NCBI GenBank assembly: GCA_016124935.1
Contig: WGMS01000014.1
Coordinates: forward strand, 238,178-302,177
From: a bacterium
GTDB taxonomy: Bacteria > Cyanobacteriota > Vampirovibrionia > Obscuribacterales > Obscuribacteraceae
Direction of reading: 5' to 3'
DNA length: 64,000 nucleotides
Below, piece after piece: positions 16,921 to 26,273 of the stretch. The stretch's first letter is position 1. Each line of letters begins with the position of its first letter. Below the pieces are notes generated by a model. The model had not been told where the DNA came from. It ran no database searches and saw nothing but the letters and a program-made list of their open reading frames with translations. A program made the position numbers and the translations under genes.

Positions 16921-18054
16921 TCAGGACTGCTCTTGCAACTGCTTATCCAGTAATCTCGACTCTAGTTGTTTAAGTCTCTCTTTCAATTCTCGCAACTCCG
17001 TATTCATTTTGGGAAGTTTGCGCGAATACATCTGGACTTTCAGATATTCTCTGGCATTGATGGCGGGCATGCCGACCTGGATATCTCTTTCCGGAACGTC
17101 TTTGACCACTGCAGCGCAGCCTTCGATAATAGCGTCTTTGCCGACGGTTATATGGTCTCGGAGGCGGACACCGCCTGCCATGATAGCCCGATCGCCAATC
17201 TTGCAGGAGCCGCCGACGGCAGTGTGACCTACCACAATAGCGTCATTGCCGAACTGGCAGTTATGGGCTATCAGAACGAGATTGTCCACTTTTGTGCCCT
17301 GACCGATAACGGTGGCACCGATGGTGGCGCGGTCTATGGTGCTATAGGCCCCGATTTCGACATCGTCTTCGATAATCACCGTGCCTATCTGGGGAATCTT
17401 CAACAAAGGATTGCGATCATCGCTCATTTGATCTGCTTTACCCTGGGTGAGCAACTCTGCGTTCGCTGGTTTTTCGGTGGTATAGCCGAATCCGTCGGCT
17501 CCGATATTGGCTCCCTGTTGAAGGATAACGCGATTGCCGATGCGGACATAGTCGGCGATGAGGCAGCCGGGGTGAATCAGGCAGTTGTCGCCTACGGTAA
17601 CTTTGCCTCCGATAACAGTATGGGCCATGACGAAGGTGCCGGCGCCGATCTTGCTGTGGGGACCGACCACCACATAGGGACCTATGGAGGCTTCTTCCGA
17701 GATCTCCGCTGTCGCATCGACGACGGCGGTTTCGTGAACACCTTTGGACGGCAGGAAGCGCTGCGGTTTGAGAGCGGTGCAGATGCGCTGGATGGCCAGT
17801 TTCGGTCTCTCGACACAAATTAGAACCTGTTCTTTGTCGTTGGTTTTAGTGCCCTTGGGAACGATAACGACCTTCGCTTTGCACTGGTCGAGCTTTTTGA
17901 GCAGAGCCGCATCGGTAACCAGAGCGATATCTTCTCTGGTGGCACCGAATGGATCTACGGCGATGCCGGATACAAGGGCGTTGCCGTCGCCCTCTACCGA
18001 TCCGCCGATAAAGCCGGCTATTTGCGAGGCGGACATAGGCATAGGAAGTTTCAT
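16921..18054 (-). CDS. lpxD: UDP-3-O-acylglucosamine N-acyltransferase
   Basis: 377 residues. An N-terminal uridine-binding domain (about 1-100, MSASQIAGFIGGSVEGDG) is followed by left-handed beta-helix hexapeptide repeats (about 105-330) such as IGPYVVVGPHSKIGAGTFV. The catalytic His is expected in VLIAHNCQFG. A C-terminal helix (about 340-377, ELKERLKQLESRLLDKQ) forms a coiled coil. The enzyme transfers a hydroxyacyl chain from acyl-ACP to UDP-3-O-acyl-glucosamine in lipid A synthesis. It is downstream of skp by 115 bases and just upstream of lpxC, the order expected for a Gram-negative envelope cluster. Confidence 0.95.
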   Translation of the reverse strand: MKLPMPMSASQIAGFIGGSVEGDGNALVSGIAVDPFGATREDIALVTDAALLKKLDQCKAKVVIVPKGTKTNDKEQVLICVERPKLAIQRICTALKPQRFLPSKGVHETAVVDATAEISEEASIGPYVVVGPHSKIGAGTFVMAHTVIGGKVTVGDNCLIHPGCLIADYVRIGNRVILQQGANIGADGFGYTTEKPANAELLTQGKADQMSDDRNPLLKIPQIGTVIIEDDVEIGAYSTIDRATIGATVIGQGTKVDNLVLIAHNCQFGNDAIVVGHTAVGGSCKIGDRAIMAGGVRLRDHITVGKDAIIEGCAAVVKDVPERDIQVGMPAINAREYLKVQMYSRKLPKMNTELRELKERLKQLESRLLDKQLQEQS

Positions 18055-18169
18055 GTCAAATTTACCTTTTGGGTCGTCTGGTCGTCTGATTGAGCAGGGC
18101 GAAAATCAAAGGCGGCGCTTCCAATTGAAAACACCGCCAAGAATTTTTAGTTGAGGGTTTTCAGCCAGC

Positions 18170-18682
18170 TTATTTGGTAGCTTTGGAGTCGCTCTTTTCG
18201 TAGGATTGAGCGATTCTCTGGACAACGGCTTCGGTGATGTCGGTGCCGCCAACAAGAATGACGCTCTTTTCGAGAACGGTGTCGAGATTCTTAGCTTTAG
18301 CTTCGGCCTTGATGGCAGCAAAGAGTTCGTCTTTCAGCATCTTGTCCTTGGCGAGCAATTTCTTCTGATAGTTGTTGACTTCCTGGTCGATTTTGCCCTG
18401 AAGCTCCTTTTGAAGCGCTTTCAGCTCGGCATCGGACTTCTTGTTCTTTTTAGCGACCTGGAAATCTTTGTTGCTTCTTTCGATCATTTTGTGAAGCCGG
18501 TCTTCTTCTGCTTTCAAGTTCTCTTCCAGTTCCTTGACCTTCGGATACTTGTCGAGAACCGTTTTGAGTTCGACCACTCCTATCTTCTGAGCATTCTGAG
18601 CATCTACGGTCAGATTGCTAGAGGCCGCACCGCAGATGGCCAGGGCACTCAATAGAGTGGTTATTTTGCCTTTTGTAAGCAT
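18170..18682 (-). CDS. Skp/OmpH-family periplasmic chaperone
   Basis: 170 residues. A signal peptide (about 1-28) precedes IGVVELKTVLDKYPKVKELE, the start of the OmpH domain, then a long Lys/Glu coiled coil (about 45-125) forming the tentacles, and a final strand VILVGGTDITEAVVQRI. Members bind unfolded outer-membrane proteins and hand them to BamA. GGAGA lies six to seven bases before the ATG. The position between bamA and lpxD matches the classic bamA-skp-lpxD order. Confidence 0.88.
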   Translation of the reverse strand: MLTKGKITTLLSALAICGAASSNLTVDAQNAQKIGVVELKTVLDKYPKVKELEENLKAEEDRLHKMIERSNKDFQVAKKNKKSDAELKALQKELQGKIDQEVNNYQKKLLAKDKMLKDELFAAIKAEAKAKNLDTVLEKSVILVGGTDITEAVVQRIAQSYEKSDSKATK

Positions 18683-18790
18683 TCTATTCTCCGTCTTGTT
18701 CCTATCTGATATCTAACAACGAACAACGCCTGATAAAGGGCGATTTTACACTATTGAGAGGGACTGGACCCGGTCATGTTTCTAAGATAA

Positions 18791-20884
18791 CTAAAACTTG
18801 TCTCCAAAACCGACAGTCAGACGCGGTGTCCATCCACCGAGCGCCGCATTGAGCAGAGGGAGACCATAGTCGATGCGGACCAGGCCGAGCATGGGAAGAT
18901 TGACACGCAGTCCGAGACCGACCGAAGCGCCCATATTAGAACGTGCGAACAGTCCGTTGGACAGGCTGTTTCCGGAGACTCCGCCGACATCGGCGAAAGC
19001 CGCTATTTTGACATGCTTGTCAATCATCTGGGCTACTTTTGAGTTCTTGGGTAGAGGTACCCTGGTTCTCACTTCGGCAGTAGCCATTAGCATAGAAGTG
19101 CCGGTGCCCAGATCGGAGAATTGTCTGTAGCCCCGGATGCCGTTCCAGCCGCCCAGTCTGTACTGGGCGAATTGCGGCATGCCGCCTACCGAGCTGCCTC
19201 CCTGGATATTGAAAGCGAGGGTGGTAGATTTGCCAAGGGGTTTGTATTTAGAGAAACTGGCGCCTGCTTTGGCGAAGCTTGCACCGTCTAGACCGATAGA
19301 AGGACCCACCGAGACCCTGGCATGGGTGCCCCGGGTCGGGTCCATGAAAGCATCTCTGGTATCGTAGACCAGAGATGGATTGAGCGAAAAGAAAGTGCCG
19401 CCCTGGAGCTGGTCGTTTCTGACGCTGCCTGCAAGTGCGTTGGCGCCGGCTAGATCTGTCGCTTTGCCCATGGCAAGTGCTCTCTGAGCCATGGACTCCA
19501 CCGCCGAGCCGGTGTTCAAGAAGGTTCCCAGATCCCTGAGGCTGGTGTTTTCGCCCATGAGACCGAGATTGAGATGGAAGTTGCGTTTTAGGGGTTTTGA
19601 GAGAGTGACGCTGGCTCCCAGAGAGCGCTGCTGGGCCTGGTCTATCAATAGACTGGCATAATTTCTTCCGAATCCGGATACCGATAGTGAAGTGTCGGTG
19701 CCTCTCAAATGTGGTTCGGTCCAGGAAGCTTCCACCTGGTAAGTGCGTCCTGTGGGCAGAAAGGAATTGCCGCCGTTGTTTATAGAGTTATTCAGGTTGC
19801 TGAGCATTCCCGAGCCGAGCTGAGAGTTGAAAGAGAGCTGCTGTCCTCTGCCTTTGAAGTTGTTGTCCGAGAAGCTGAGAGAGCCGAAAGGTCCGGCTAC
19901 CGAATCGACACCGCCGCCAAGTCCGACCGAGCCTGTCCGTTTTTCGTCCACCTCTACTTTGAGGATGAATTTGTTCGGGTCATCGGGAGAAGGTTGAAGG
20001 CTTCTTCTAATATCCTGGAAATAGCCATTGCCGTAAAGCTTTCGCAGGTCCTGGGTGAGCTGATGCTCGTTGTAGACCGCTCCTTCTTTTAGACCGATGG
20101 CATTTTTTATGATGAAATCTTTGGTTTTTCGATTACCGGAGATCTCGATTTTGTCCACCGCTCCTTCATTGATGGTAAGGCTGACACTGCCGTCCGGAAA
20201 GTCTTTTACGTCCGTAACCCTGGCCAGGAGAAAGCCCTTCTCGTGATAGAGTTCCTCCAGTTTCTCAATCGATTGGGAAAGCTGGGTAAGGTTCTGGGGT
20301 TTGCCCAGTTGGCCGGAGAAGATCTGGGAGATCTCTTTAGAGTCGATGACATTATTGCCCTGGAAAGAAAACTGGGTGACCGGTGCGTTTTCCACCACTC
20401 GGATTTTGAGCAGCACCCCCGATGTTGTTCTCTCCGGCACCACCTGTAGAGACTTTTCATCGAAGTAGCCCATATCATTGATGGCTTGCAAATCGTCAAG
20501 GACCTGGCTTCGATCGAATTTCTCACCGGGTTTCGTTTTCAGAACCTGGGTTATCGCTTCGGTGGGAACCAGACGATTTCCCTGGATTTGAATTTCGTCC
20601 ACACTGAGATTTCGACCCTCGGAGCCGCCTGTCGCTGCCGATGTGTCGGCTGTCGGGGTCTCTTCAATCAGGCGCGGCGACAACTCTTGATCTTCGGTAT
20701 CGTTCTGAGACTCGTCTTCCGAAATCTCCGCTTCTATAACTCTGGAATTCGAAACTCCAGCCTCAGCCAGCGCTGCCGCCGGAAACAAAACCGGCAACGT
20801 TCCTCCGACCATCAATGAGAAGGCCAGGAAACTGCTGAGCAGCTTTCTAGAAAGGTCGGATTTTTTGCGGTGCTTGGGGGTCAC
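18791..20884 (-). CDS. bamA: BamA/Omp85 outer-membrane assembly factor
   Basis: 697 residues. A signal peptide (about 15-42) and an acidic Glu/Asp/Ser linker (45-85) are followed by three POTRA repeats that I can count, beginning near LSVDEIQIQGNRLV, APVTQFSFQGNNVI and VDKIEISGNRKTKDF, then a bacterial-surface-antigen barrel from about residue 330 to the C-terminus (GLRVNLPMLGLVRIDYGLPL). It inserts beta-barrel proteins into the outer membrane. Proteobacterial BamA has five POTRA domains, whereas cyanobacterial Omp85 usually has three. GTG start. First gene of the minus-strand envelope block, with a good promoter just upstream. Confidence 0.93.
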   Translation of the reverse strand: MTPKHRKKSDLSRKLLSSFLAFSLMVGGTLPVLFPAAALAEAGVSNSRVIEAEISEDESQNDTEDQELSPRLIEETPTADTSAATGGSEGRNLSVDEIQIQGNRLVPTEAITQVLKTKPGEKFDRSQVLDDLQAINDMGYFDEKSLQVVPERTTSGVLLKIRVVENAPVTQFSFQGNNVIDSKEISQIFSGQLGKPQNLTQLSQSIEKLEELYHEKGFLLARVTDVKDFPDGSVSLTINEGAVDKIEISGNRKTKDFIIKNAIGLKEGAVYNEHQLTQDLRKLYGNGYFQDIRRSLQPSPDDPNKFILKVEVDEKRTGSVGLGGGVDSVAGPFGSLSFSDNNFKGRGQQLSFNSQLGSGMLSNLNNSINNGGNSFLPTGRTYQVEASWTEPHLRGTDTSLSVSGFGRNYASLLIDQAQQRSLGASVTLSKPLKRNFHLNLGLMGENTSLRDLGTFLNTGSAVESMAQRALAMGKATDLAGANALAGSVRNDQLQGGTFFSLNPSLVYDTRDAFMDPTRGTHARVSVGPSIGLDGASFAKAGASFSKYKPLGKSTTLAFNIQGGSSVGGMPQFAQYRLGGWNGIRGYRQFSDLGTGTSMLMATAEVRTRVPLPKNSKVAQMIDKHVKIAAFADVGGVSGNSLSNGLFARSNMGASVGLGLRVNLPMLGLVRIDYGLPLLNAALGGWTPRLTVGFGDKF

Positions 20885-20914
20885 TTCTAAATCACTGAGT
20901 TGAGATCTGGCGCC

Positions 20915-20942
20915 ATTTTAGCATGATGCTCCAGCATGCCAA
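20915..20942 (-). promoter_or_regulatory. Sigma-70-type promoter for the bamA block
   Basis: On the minus strand TTGGCA (20942-20937) and TAAAAT (20920-20915) are separated by 16 bases and lie about 30 bases before the bamA GTG. The spacer contains a GCATG...CATGC inverted repeat. Confidence 0.5.
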
Positions 20943-21136
20943 GGTGTTCCCGAAGGCAAGGTGTTGATGTTGTGATGTCAAGCAGGATCAATCCACTCTA
21001 TCAAGGCACCATAGCCGTTTAGTGCCAGTTAAATTAAAACTCATCGCCGCCGGATTTTTAAACAAAATTTGTACCACAGGGAATAGGAGCCACTTTAGAA
21101 TACGGATGGCTTCCTCTTTTCTGTTTGTTCAACGGC

Positions 21137-22639
21137 TTAGTTGTCGAACCACTTTATCGGATATGGCTCCATATTGACGTTTATCTGTTTGACCTCGGTA
21201 TAGTTGTCCAGACCATAGGTACCCAGTTCACGTCCCCAGCCGCTCTGTTTGTAGCCGCCCCACGGGCATTCGTTATAAGTATTATGATAGCCGTTGATCC
21301 AGGTGATACCGGCTTTCAGTCCTTTGATGAAACGATGGGCGCGGGTGATATCGTTAGTGAAGACTGCACCGGCAAGCCCGAATGTGGTGTCATTGGCAAG
21401 CTTGAGAGCTTCTGCTTCGGTGGAGAAACGCTGGAGCACCACCACCGGACCGAAGATCTCTTCCTGGACAATTCTCATGTCCGGTCTGGTCTCACTGAAT
21501 ACGGTGGGGCTTACATAGTAGCCATTGCCGAAAGATTTGCCCTGCAGGCTCTGCCCGCCGGTTTCAAGGCGTGCCCCTTCTCTTTGACCGATCTCGATAT
21601 AGTCCATCACCCGGGCCAGTTGTTTGTCGTTGACCAGAGGACCCATCTCTGTTGCCGGATCGATACCGGGACCGATCTTGATTTTCTTCGCTCTTTCACA
21701 GAGACGGTGGAGAAACTCGTGATAGATCGAATCCTCTATGATCATTCTGGAACCGGCAGAGCAGACCTGGCCTGCGTTGCAGTAGATGGCGAAAAGGGCA
21801 TAGTCCACGGCGATATCGATATCGAAATCTCCGAAGACCACCATCGGCGACTTGCCGCCCAACTCCAGAGTCACTTTCTTTAGATTAGAGAGAGCCGCCT
21901 GGGCAACGGCTTTGCCTGTTTTGACACTGCCGGTGAAGGCAAGCTTGTCCACCTGATGACTTTCTGCAATTACATGACCGACATCGGGGCCGCCGCCGGG
22001 GACAATGTTGACGACACCGTTGGGCAGACCTGCTTCTTGCAGGATTTCCGCCAGCATGATAGCTGTGAGGGGAGTGAATTCGGAAGGCTTCAACACACAG
22101 GTGTTGCCGGCGCAAAGCGCCGGAGCCAGCTTCCAGGCTGCCATCAAAAGAGGATAGTTCCAGGGAATAATCTGGCCGCAAACCCCTATTGGCTCTCTTA
22201 CGATTGATGTCACCGACGGTGCCGGCACTTCTACGGTCTCGCCCTGGGGTTTGGTGGCGAGACCGGCATAATATCTGAAGCAAGCTGCTGCATCAGCCAT
22301 ATCATAGACAGACTCTCTAATCGGTTTGCCGCCGTTGAGGGTTTCTACTTCTGCCAGTTGTTCGGCTCTCTCTTCGATAAGATCCGCTGTTCTGAAGAGT
22401 ATTTTGGCCCGGTCTACGGCGCTGGTCTTTGTCCAGGGACCCTCGTCGAAGGCGCGTCTGGCGCTGTGTATAGCTTCTTCAGCCAGCTTGGCGTCGGCTT
22501 CCTGGACCTTTGCCAGAACCGTACCATCGGCCGGATTGATCAGCTCTCTTTCCGAGCTGCCGTCACGAAAGTTGCCGTCTATCCATAACTGCCATTTACG
22601 ATCGAAGTCGATTTTGGATACCGCTACTGTCTGAGCCAT
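21137..22639 (-). CDS. NAD(P)-dependent aldehyde dehydrogenase, betaine-aldehyde-dehydrogenase-like
   Basis: 500 residues, full-length ALDH. Features are the Rossmann-type IIPWNYPLLMAAWKLAPAL, the GSVKTGKAV nucleotide loop, the general-base Glu in VTLELGGKSPMVV and the nucleophile Cys in NAGQVCSAGSRM. The C-terminal GGYKQSGWGRELGTYGLDNY is characteristic of the betaine/aminoaldehyde branch. It oxidises an aldehyde to its acid. Given the spermidine-synthase-like gene 20 kb away, an aminoaldehyde from polyamine breakdown is a possible substrate, but no choline dehydrogenase or polyamine oxidase is adjacent. AGAGG lies nine bases before the ATG. It appears monocistronic. Confidence 0.92.
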   Translation of the reverse strand: MAQTVAVSKIDFDRKWQLWIDGNFRDGSSERELINPADGTVLAKVQEADAKLAEEAIHSARRAFDEGPWTKTSAVDRAKILFRTADLIEERAEQLAEVETLNGGKPIRESVYDMADAAACFRYYAGLATKPQGETVEVPAPSVTSIVREPIGVCGQIIPWNYPLLMAAWKLAPALCAGNTCVLKPSEFTPLTAIMLAEILQEAGLPNGVVNIVPGGGPDVGHVIAESHQVDKLAFTGSVKTGKAVAQAALSNLKKVTLELGGKSPMVVFGDFDIDIAVDYALFAIYCNAGQVCSAGSRMIIEDSIYHEFLHRLCERAKKIKIGPGIDPATEMGPLVNDKQLARVMDYIEIGQREGARLETGGQSLQGKSFGNGYYVSPTVFSETRPDMRIVQEEIFGPVVVLQRFSTEAEALKLANDTTFGLAGAVFTNDITRAHRFIKGLKAGITWINGYHNTYNECPWGGYKQSGWGRELGTYGLDNYTEVKQINVNMEPYPIKWFDN

Positions 22640-22729
22640 GGTGACTGACCTCTTGCTTAGAATATGTGAATATCAAATGATATCACCTTCCACCGCCTTA
22701 TTTAGCCTGTTGACGGCTTAAATGGCATG

Positions 22730-22758
22730 TTAACTGATATTCAGCTATGGTCTATAAT
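22730..22758 (+). promoter_or_regulatory. Promoter candidate for tmk
   Basis: TTAACT (22730-22735), a 17-base spacer and a perfect TATAAT (22753-22758), about 78 bases before the proposed tmk ATG. The -10 is strong, the -35 weak. Confidence 0.5.
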
Positions 22759-22835
22759 TATCACCGTCTATTATTTAGTTGCAGGCGCTTGTTGCCAAGC
22801 GCTTCTTGGAAGAACCACTTGTTGGACAGAGAATA

Positions 22836-23507
22836 ATGAATCAAACAGGTCCCTCTTACAAAGGCACTTTCGTCACCCTGGAAGGACCGGAAGGTGCGGG
22901 CAAAACCACCCAGGTGAAATTGCTTTCCAAAGAGTTGAAGGCTTTAGGTGTAGATCACGAGATAACTAGAGATCCTGGCGGCACTGCCCTGGGCAAACAG
23001 ATTCGGCGTATTCTTTTATCCAACGATTATGTGGTGGCGCCGCTCGCTGAGTTGCTGCTTTACCAGGCCGACCGGGCTCAGCATGTGGCCGAGAAGATTC
23101 TTCCTGCTCTAGAAAGGGGCGCTCTGGTTATTTGCGACCGTTACATAGACTCTACCGTTGCCTATCAAGGCTATGGTAGAGAGCTGGATTTCGAGCTGAT
23201 TAATACCCTCAATCAGATGTCGACCCAGGGACTCACCCCTGACCTCACCATCCTTTTCGATATAGAAAGTGCAGATGGGCTCTCGCGTTTGCATCCCGGT
23301 GGTCATGACCGAATGGAGCGGGAGGATATCGAGTTTCATCGAAGAGTTCGAGAAGGTTATCGCAAAATAGCCGAGGCAAACCCTGATCGATTCCAGGTTC
23401 TCGATGCATCGAAAGCGATGACTACAGTACAGGAAGAATTCAGAAAGATCCTCTCAGGTCATTTTGGAGAGCGACATCGGCTTGCCGAAGTGATGGCCAG
23501 GACTTAG
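22836..23507 (+). CDS. tmk: Thymidylate kinase
   Basis: About 223 residues from the ATG at 22836. P-loop EGPEGAGKTTQ, the DRYIDSTVAYQGYGR nucleotide/substrate motif and the LID region DRMEREDIEFHRRVREGY identify dTMP kinase, which makes dTDP from dTMP. The frame is open upstream to a TTG at 22779, but the added 19 residues lie before the normal domain edge and are probably untranslated. The gene faces the 23519 gene tail to tail with 11 bases between stops. The LID and P-loop are complete, so it should be active. Confidence 0.95.
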   Translation: MNQTGPSYKGTFVTLEGPEGAGKTTQVKLLSKELKALGVDHEITRDPGGTALGKQIRRILLSNDYVVAPLAELLLYQADRAQHVAEKILPALERGALVICDRYIDSTVAYQGYGRELDFELINTLNQMSTQGLTPDLTILFDIESADGLSRLHPGGHDRMEREDIEFHRRVREGYRKIAEANPDRFQVLDASKAMTTVQEEFRKILSGHFGERHRLAEVMART

Positions 23508-23518
23508 ATCTTCAAGTT

Positions 23519-24184
23519 TCAAGGCTTCGTTTTAGAAGAGCATTCCGAGCCGATTTGCTGGAGCTCTCTTCGCATCTGGGCTTCATCGCTGGGATCTATA
23601 TTGCCGAAGCCGGCGACTCTAAGAGCACGCTCTTTCTCTTTGATCTCGGCAATTTTTGCAGAGAGCCTTGAGATATCTGCTTCGGCCATTCTCTTTTCGA
23701 GCTTGGCTTTCTCGAGGTAATTACCGAGGTCCTGTATCTCCACCGCCAGTGGTGGCACTGCAGGAGCCGTTGATTGATTGATCTTCGAGACAGCAAGCAC
23801 CGGCATCGGGTAGGCATAGCTGAAGCTCTCGGGACGAGGAGCCCAGGGATAGAGATATCCGGAAGGTGCTTTCCACATGGGCAGAGCGACACTGCCAGCC
23901 TTCACGGAATAGAAACCGTTGCCCACATCTTGCGGCATGCCAAAAGATGGATAGCCTGCCGCGGTCGACTGATAAGGATTGGAGAAGCCGAAGCCCACAG
24001 TTTTTCTACCCGGGCTACCCTGGTTGCCGCGATAGACATCGGCCTGGGCCGAAGCTTGATGAGCGGTTGCCACCCCTGCCATAAAGAGAATCACCACATA
24101 GAGCAGGAAGGCGAGCATCTTGATATTTGCGCTCGGGCTCTTTGTACTACTCTTGTGGTCTACGGGCCTGGTGTTTTTGAGCAT
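23519..24184 (-). CDS. Exported Tyr/Pro-rich protein with C-terminal coiled coil
   Basis: 221 residues from the ATG at 24184, which follows AGGAG by about seven bases; longer frames exist but lack this signal. An N-terminal hydrophobic segment (MLAFLLYVVILFMAGVATA) ending in AHQASAQA is a signal peptide with a likely AxA cleavage site. The middle is rich in Gly, Pro, Ser, Tyr and aromatic residues without clear domains. Residues about 150-200 (EKRMAEADISRLSAKIAEIK) form a coiled coil. The next gene upstream ends 22 bases before this start, so the two probably form an operon. No family recognised; a periplasmic or surface-associated protein is likely. Confidence 0.7.
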   Translation of the reverse strand: MLKNTRPVDHKSSTKSPSANIKMLAFLLYVVILFMAGVATAHQASAQADVYRGNQGSPGRKTVGFGFSNPYQSTAAGYPSFGMPQDVGNGFYSVKAGSVALPMWKAPSGYLYPWAPRPESFSYAYPMPVLAVSKINQSTAPAVPPLAVEIQDLGNYLEKAKLEKRMAEADISRLSAKIAEIKEKERALRVAGFGNIDPSDEAQMRRELQQIGSECSSKTKP

Positions 24185-24206
24185 TGCACTCTCCTGGACA
24201 TTGAGG

Positions 24207-24650
24207 TCATAGACTCTCTGACGTGGAACTCTTTGCAGATGTTTCAACATGTCTTCGGATTTCTCTATCGCCCTGGGGCGAGAACCACTGATAGTTAATA
24301 GATTCTCCGCAGAGCCAGACAGAAACCAGGCTCCAGAAACCGATGTAGCCAAGGGGAAATATTTCGAAAAAGCCTTTGCTTGGCAATCCGCCGGTTAATG
24401 CCTGGCAAATAATGCCGGGAATAGAGAGCACCAGGCAGGCGATGGCCAGTTTGCTCGCCGCCAGCATCATCGGCTTGGAGAGCAGCGCCCGGCGAGTGTT
24501 CTTCAAAGATAATCCTACAAGGAAGACCACGGCGGCCACAAGCAGCCCATGCTTTGCGGCCTCGAAGAAAATGGTACAGACCACGCCGCCCAGGGCATCG
24601 GTCACAATATGGACCGCTTCTTGGAAGTTGAATTTATCGCTGTTTTCCAT
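24207..24650 (-). CDS. Three-to-four-pass membrane protein, unknown
   Basis: 147 residues with hydrophobic segments at about 15-45 (GVVCTIFFEAAKHGLLVAAV), 60-82 and 90-112, and a soluble Ser/Arg/Glu C-terminal tail. ATG start without an evident ribosome binding site. It precedes the exported 221-residue protein by 22 bases on the same strand, and the pair may act together at the membrane. No catalytic or binding motif seen. Confidence 0.65.
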   Translation of the reverse strand: MENSDKFNFQEAVHIVTDALGGVVCTIFFEAAKHGLLVAAVVFLVGLSLKNTRRALLSKPMMLAASKLAIACLVLSIPGIICQALTGGLPSKGFFEIFPLGYIGFWSLVSVWLCGESINYQWFSPQGDREIRRHVETSAKSSTSESL

Positions 24651-24705
24651 GATATGTAATGAATGATATAACGCTTTTCGCGATCATTCATTATCAAGCG
24701 TTCAA

Positions 24706-26118
24706 TTAGCTATCTGGCTTTACACCTATAGACCTGGAAGAATCGTCTGTTTTGCCGGGCTGCGTGTCGAGGGCTTCTCCCTGGAGGGTTTTGCCCAGAT
24801 TTATGAAAGCCGGAGCGAGATTTGGGTCGAGCCTTACTGCTTGCCGCCACTGTTCAATTGCTTTTTGAGGTTCTCCCAGTTGAACGTAGGCAAGACCTAA
24901 ATTGTTTCTGGCTGCGGCGTTATCCTGATCGTATCTGATACTCTCTTGAAATGCGCTTGCCGCCTGGCTGGATAGACCCGCTTGCAGAAGCGCGCAACCG
25001 AGATTGAAGTGAGCGCTGGGATAGTCGCGCTTCAGTTGAATTGCTTGACGCCAGACATTCACGGCCTGGTCGTAGCGTTTGAGCTTGTAGAGTACTATGC
25101 CCAGGTTGTTCCTGGCGCGATAATAGCCGGGGTCTAGTTTGAGCGTTTTCTCCAAAACAAATGCCGCTTCAGGAAGATGATTCATTTTCCAGAGCACCAC
25201 CGCCAGGGTGTTAAGTACTTCCGGATTCTCCGGATGGTCGTCGGCAAGCTTGACCAGAAGCCTGTGGGCTTCTGCAAGATTTGCTTCCCCTTCCGATTCA
25301 GCGTCGTTTTCAGCAAGGCACTTGGCAATCCTGAGATCTAGGGAGAGGGAGTCCCCACCCTGCTGTTTTGCCTCTCTATATTCTATTAACGCTTGTTCGA
25401 ATCGGCCTAACTCACGCAGGCTATCGCCCAGATCGCGTCTGGCTTCCACGTTGCCCGGATTGAGCTTGAGCGCCTTTTGATAAGCCGCCAGAGCCCCTTC
25501 ATGATCATTTCGCATGGCGAGAACATGACCCAGATTGTACTGGGCTCCGGCATAGTCGGATTTGAGATGAAGAGCCCGGTAGCAATTCTCCAGAGCTTCT
25601 CTGGTATCGCCTTTAGCAAGATAAGCGCTGGCCAGATTATTGTAGAGCTCTGCTTTTCCTGGTGCTCTTTCAATCGCCTTTTTCAGATGCTCCACAGCCA
25701 GGTCGTTTTCGCCCCGGCGTTTCAGGCAAACCGCCAGATTGTTCCTCGCTTCCGGATTGGTCGGTTGTCGGTCTATAACAAGCTCGAAGCGACGAATCGC
25801 CTCGACCAGAATGCCTCGACCGGCGTAATCTATTCCTTCTGTCATCAATTCTCGCGAACTCAACTCGCGCAACTCCCGGTCGCTGACCGGTCTGAGCAGA
25901 TCGCTCTGTTTTGGAGTAGTCGGCGATGACAGCTCTAGCGAATCTTTTGATGATTGAGATGACTGAGAGCGCGAAAGAAAGACCACCGCTTTGTCGGATT
26001 CCGAACGGATGGCGTCATATCGAGGCTCTCTGGCAGAGACCGGCGCATCGCCAGTGCCTAAGAATGCAATTACAGAGAATGTAAACAGCGATGCTTTCCT
26101 AAAAGAGTCCTCTTTCAA
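24706..26118 (-). CDS. Exported TPR protein
   Basis: 470 residues. A signal peptide (about 8-30, ending APVSA) is followed by a Ser-rich stretch and about ten canonical 34-residue TPRs from residue 90 to 450. Examples are PTNPEARNNLAVCLKRRGEN and PGYYRARNNLGIVLYKLKRY, with the repeated A..NLG..L pattern. The protein is probably periplasmic and acts as an assembly scaffold. TTG start, with GAGG about eight bases upstream. It is 55 bases upstream of the membrane protein gene at 24650 on the same strand and may be the first gene of that group. Partner unknown. Confidence 0.85.
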   Translation of the reverse strand: MKEDSFRKASLFTFSVIAFLGTGDAPVSAREPRYDAIRSESDKAVVFLSRSQSSQSSKDSLELSSPTTPKQSDLLRPVSDRELRELSSRELMTEGIDYAGRGILVEAIRRFELVIDRQPTNPEARNNLAVCLKRRGENDLAVEHLKKAIERAPGKAELYNNLASAYLAKGDTREALENCYRALHLKSDYAGAQYNLGHVLAMRNDHEGALAAYQKALKLNPGNVEARRDLGDSLRELGRFEQALIEYREAKQQGGDSLSLDLRIAKCLAENDAESEGEANLAEAHRLLVKLADDHPENPEVLNTLAVVLWKMNHLPEAAFVLEKTLKLDPGYYRARNNLGIVLYKLKRYDQAVNVWRQAIQLKRDYPSAHFNLGCALLQAGLSSQAASAFQESIRYDQDNAAARNNLGLAYVQLGEPQKAIEQWRQAVRLDPNLAPAFINLGKTLQGEALDTQPGKTDDSSRSIGVKPDS

Positions 26119-26273
26119 CTACTTCATCCTCTGATCTTGAAAAGATTTCTATGTTAGACCAGAACCTTGCATTTTGTTCATCGGAGTTCGAATTTAATCT
26201 CTTCCTGTTAGCATGACAGAGTTCAGTCGACAGACAATAGCTAACAGATGTGAGAATCAAACAGAATAGAGAA

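Noticed and set aside
16966..17823. 285-codon frame antisense to lpxD
   Set aside because: Mirror of hexapeptide repeats; lpxD is certain.
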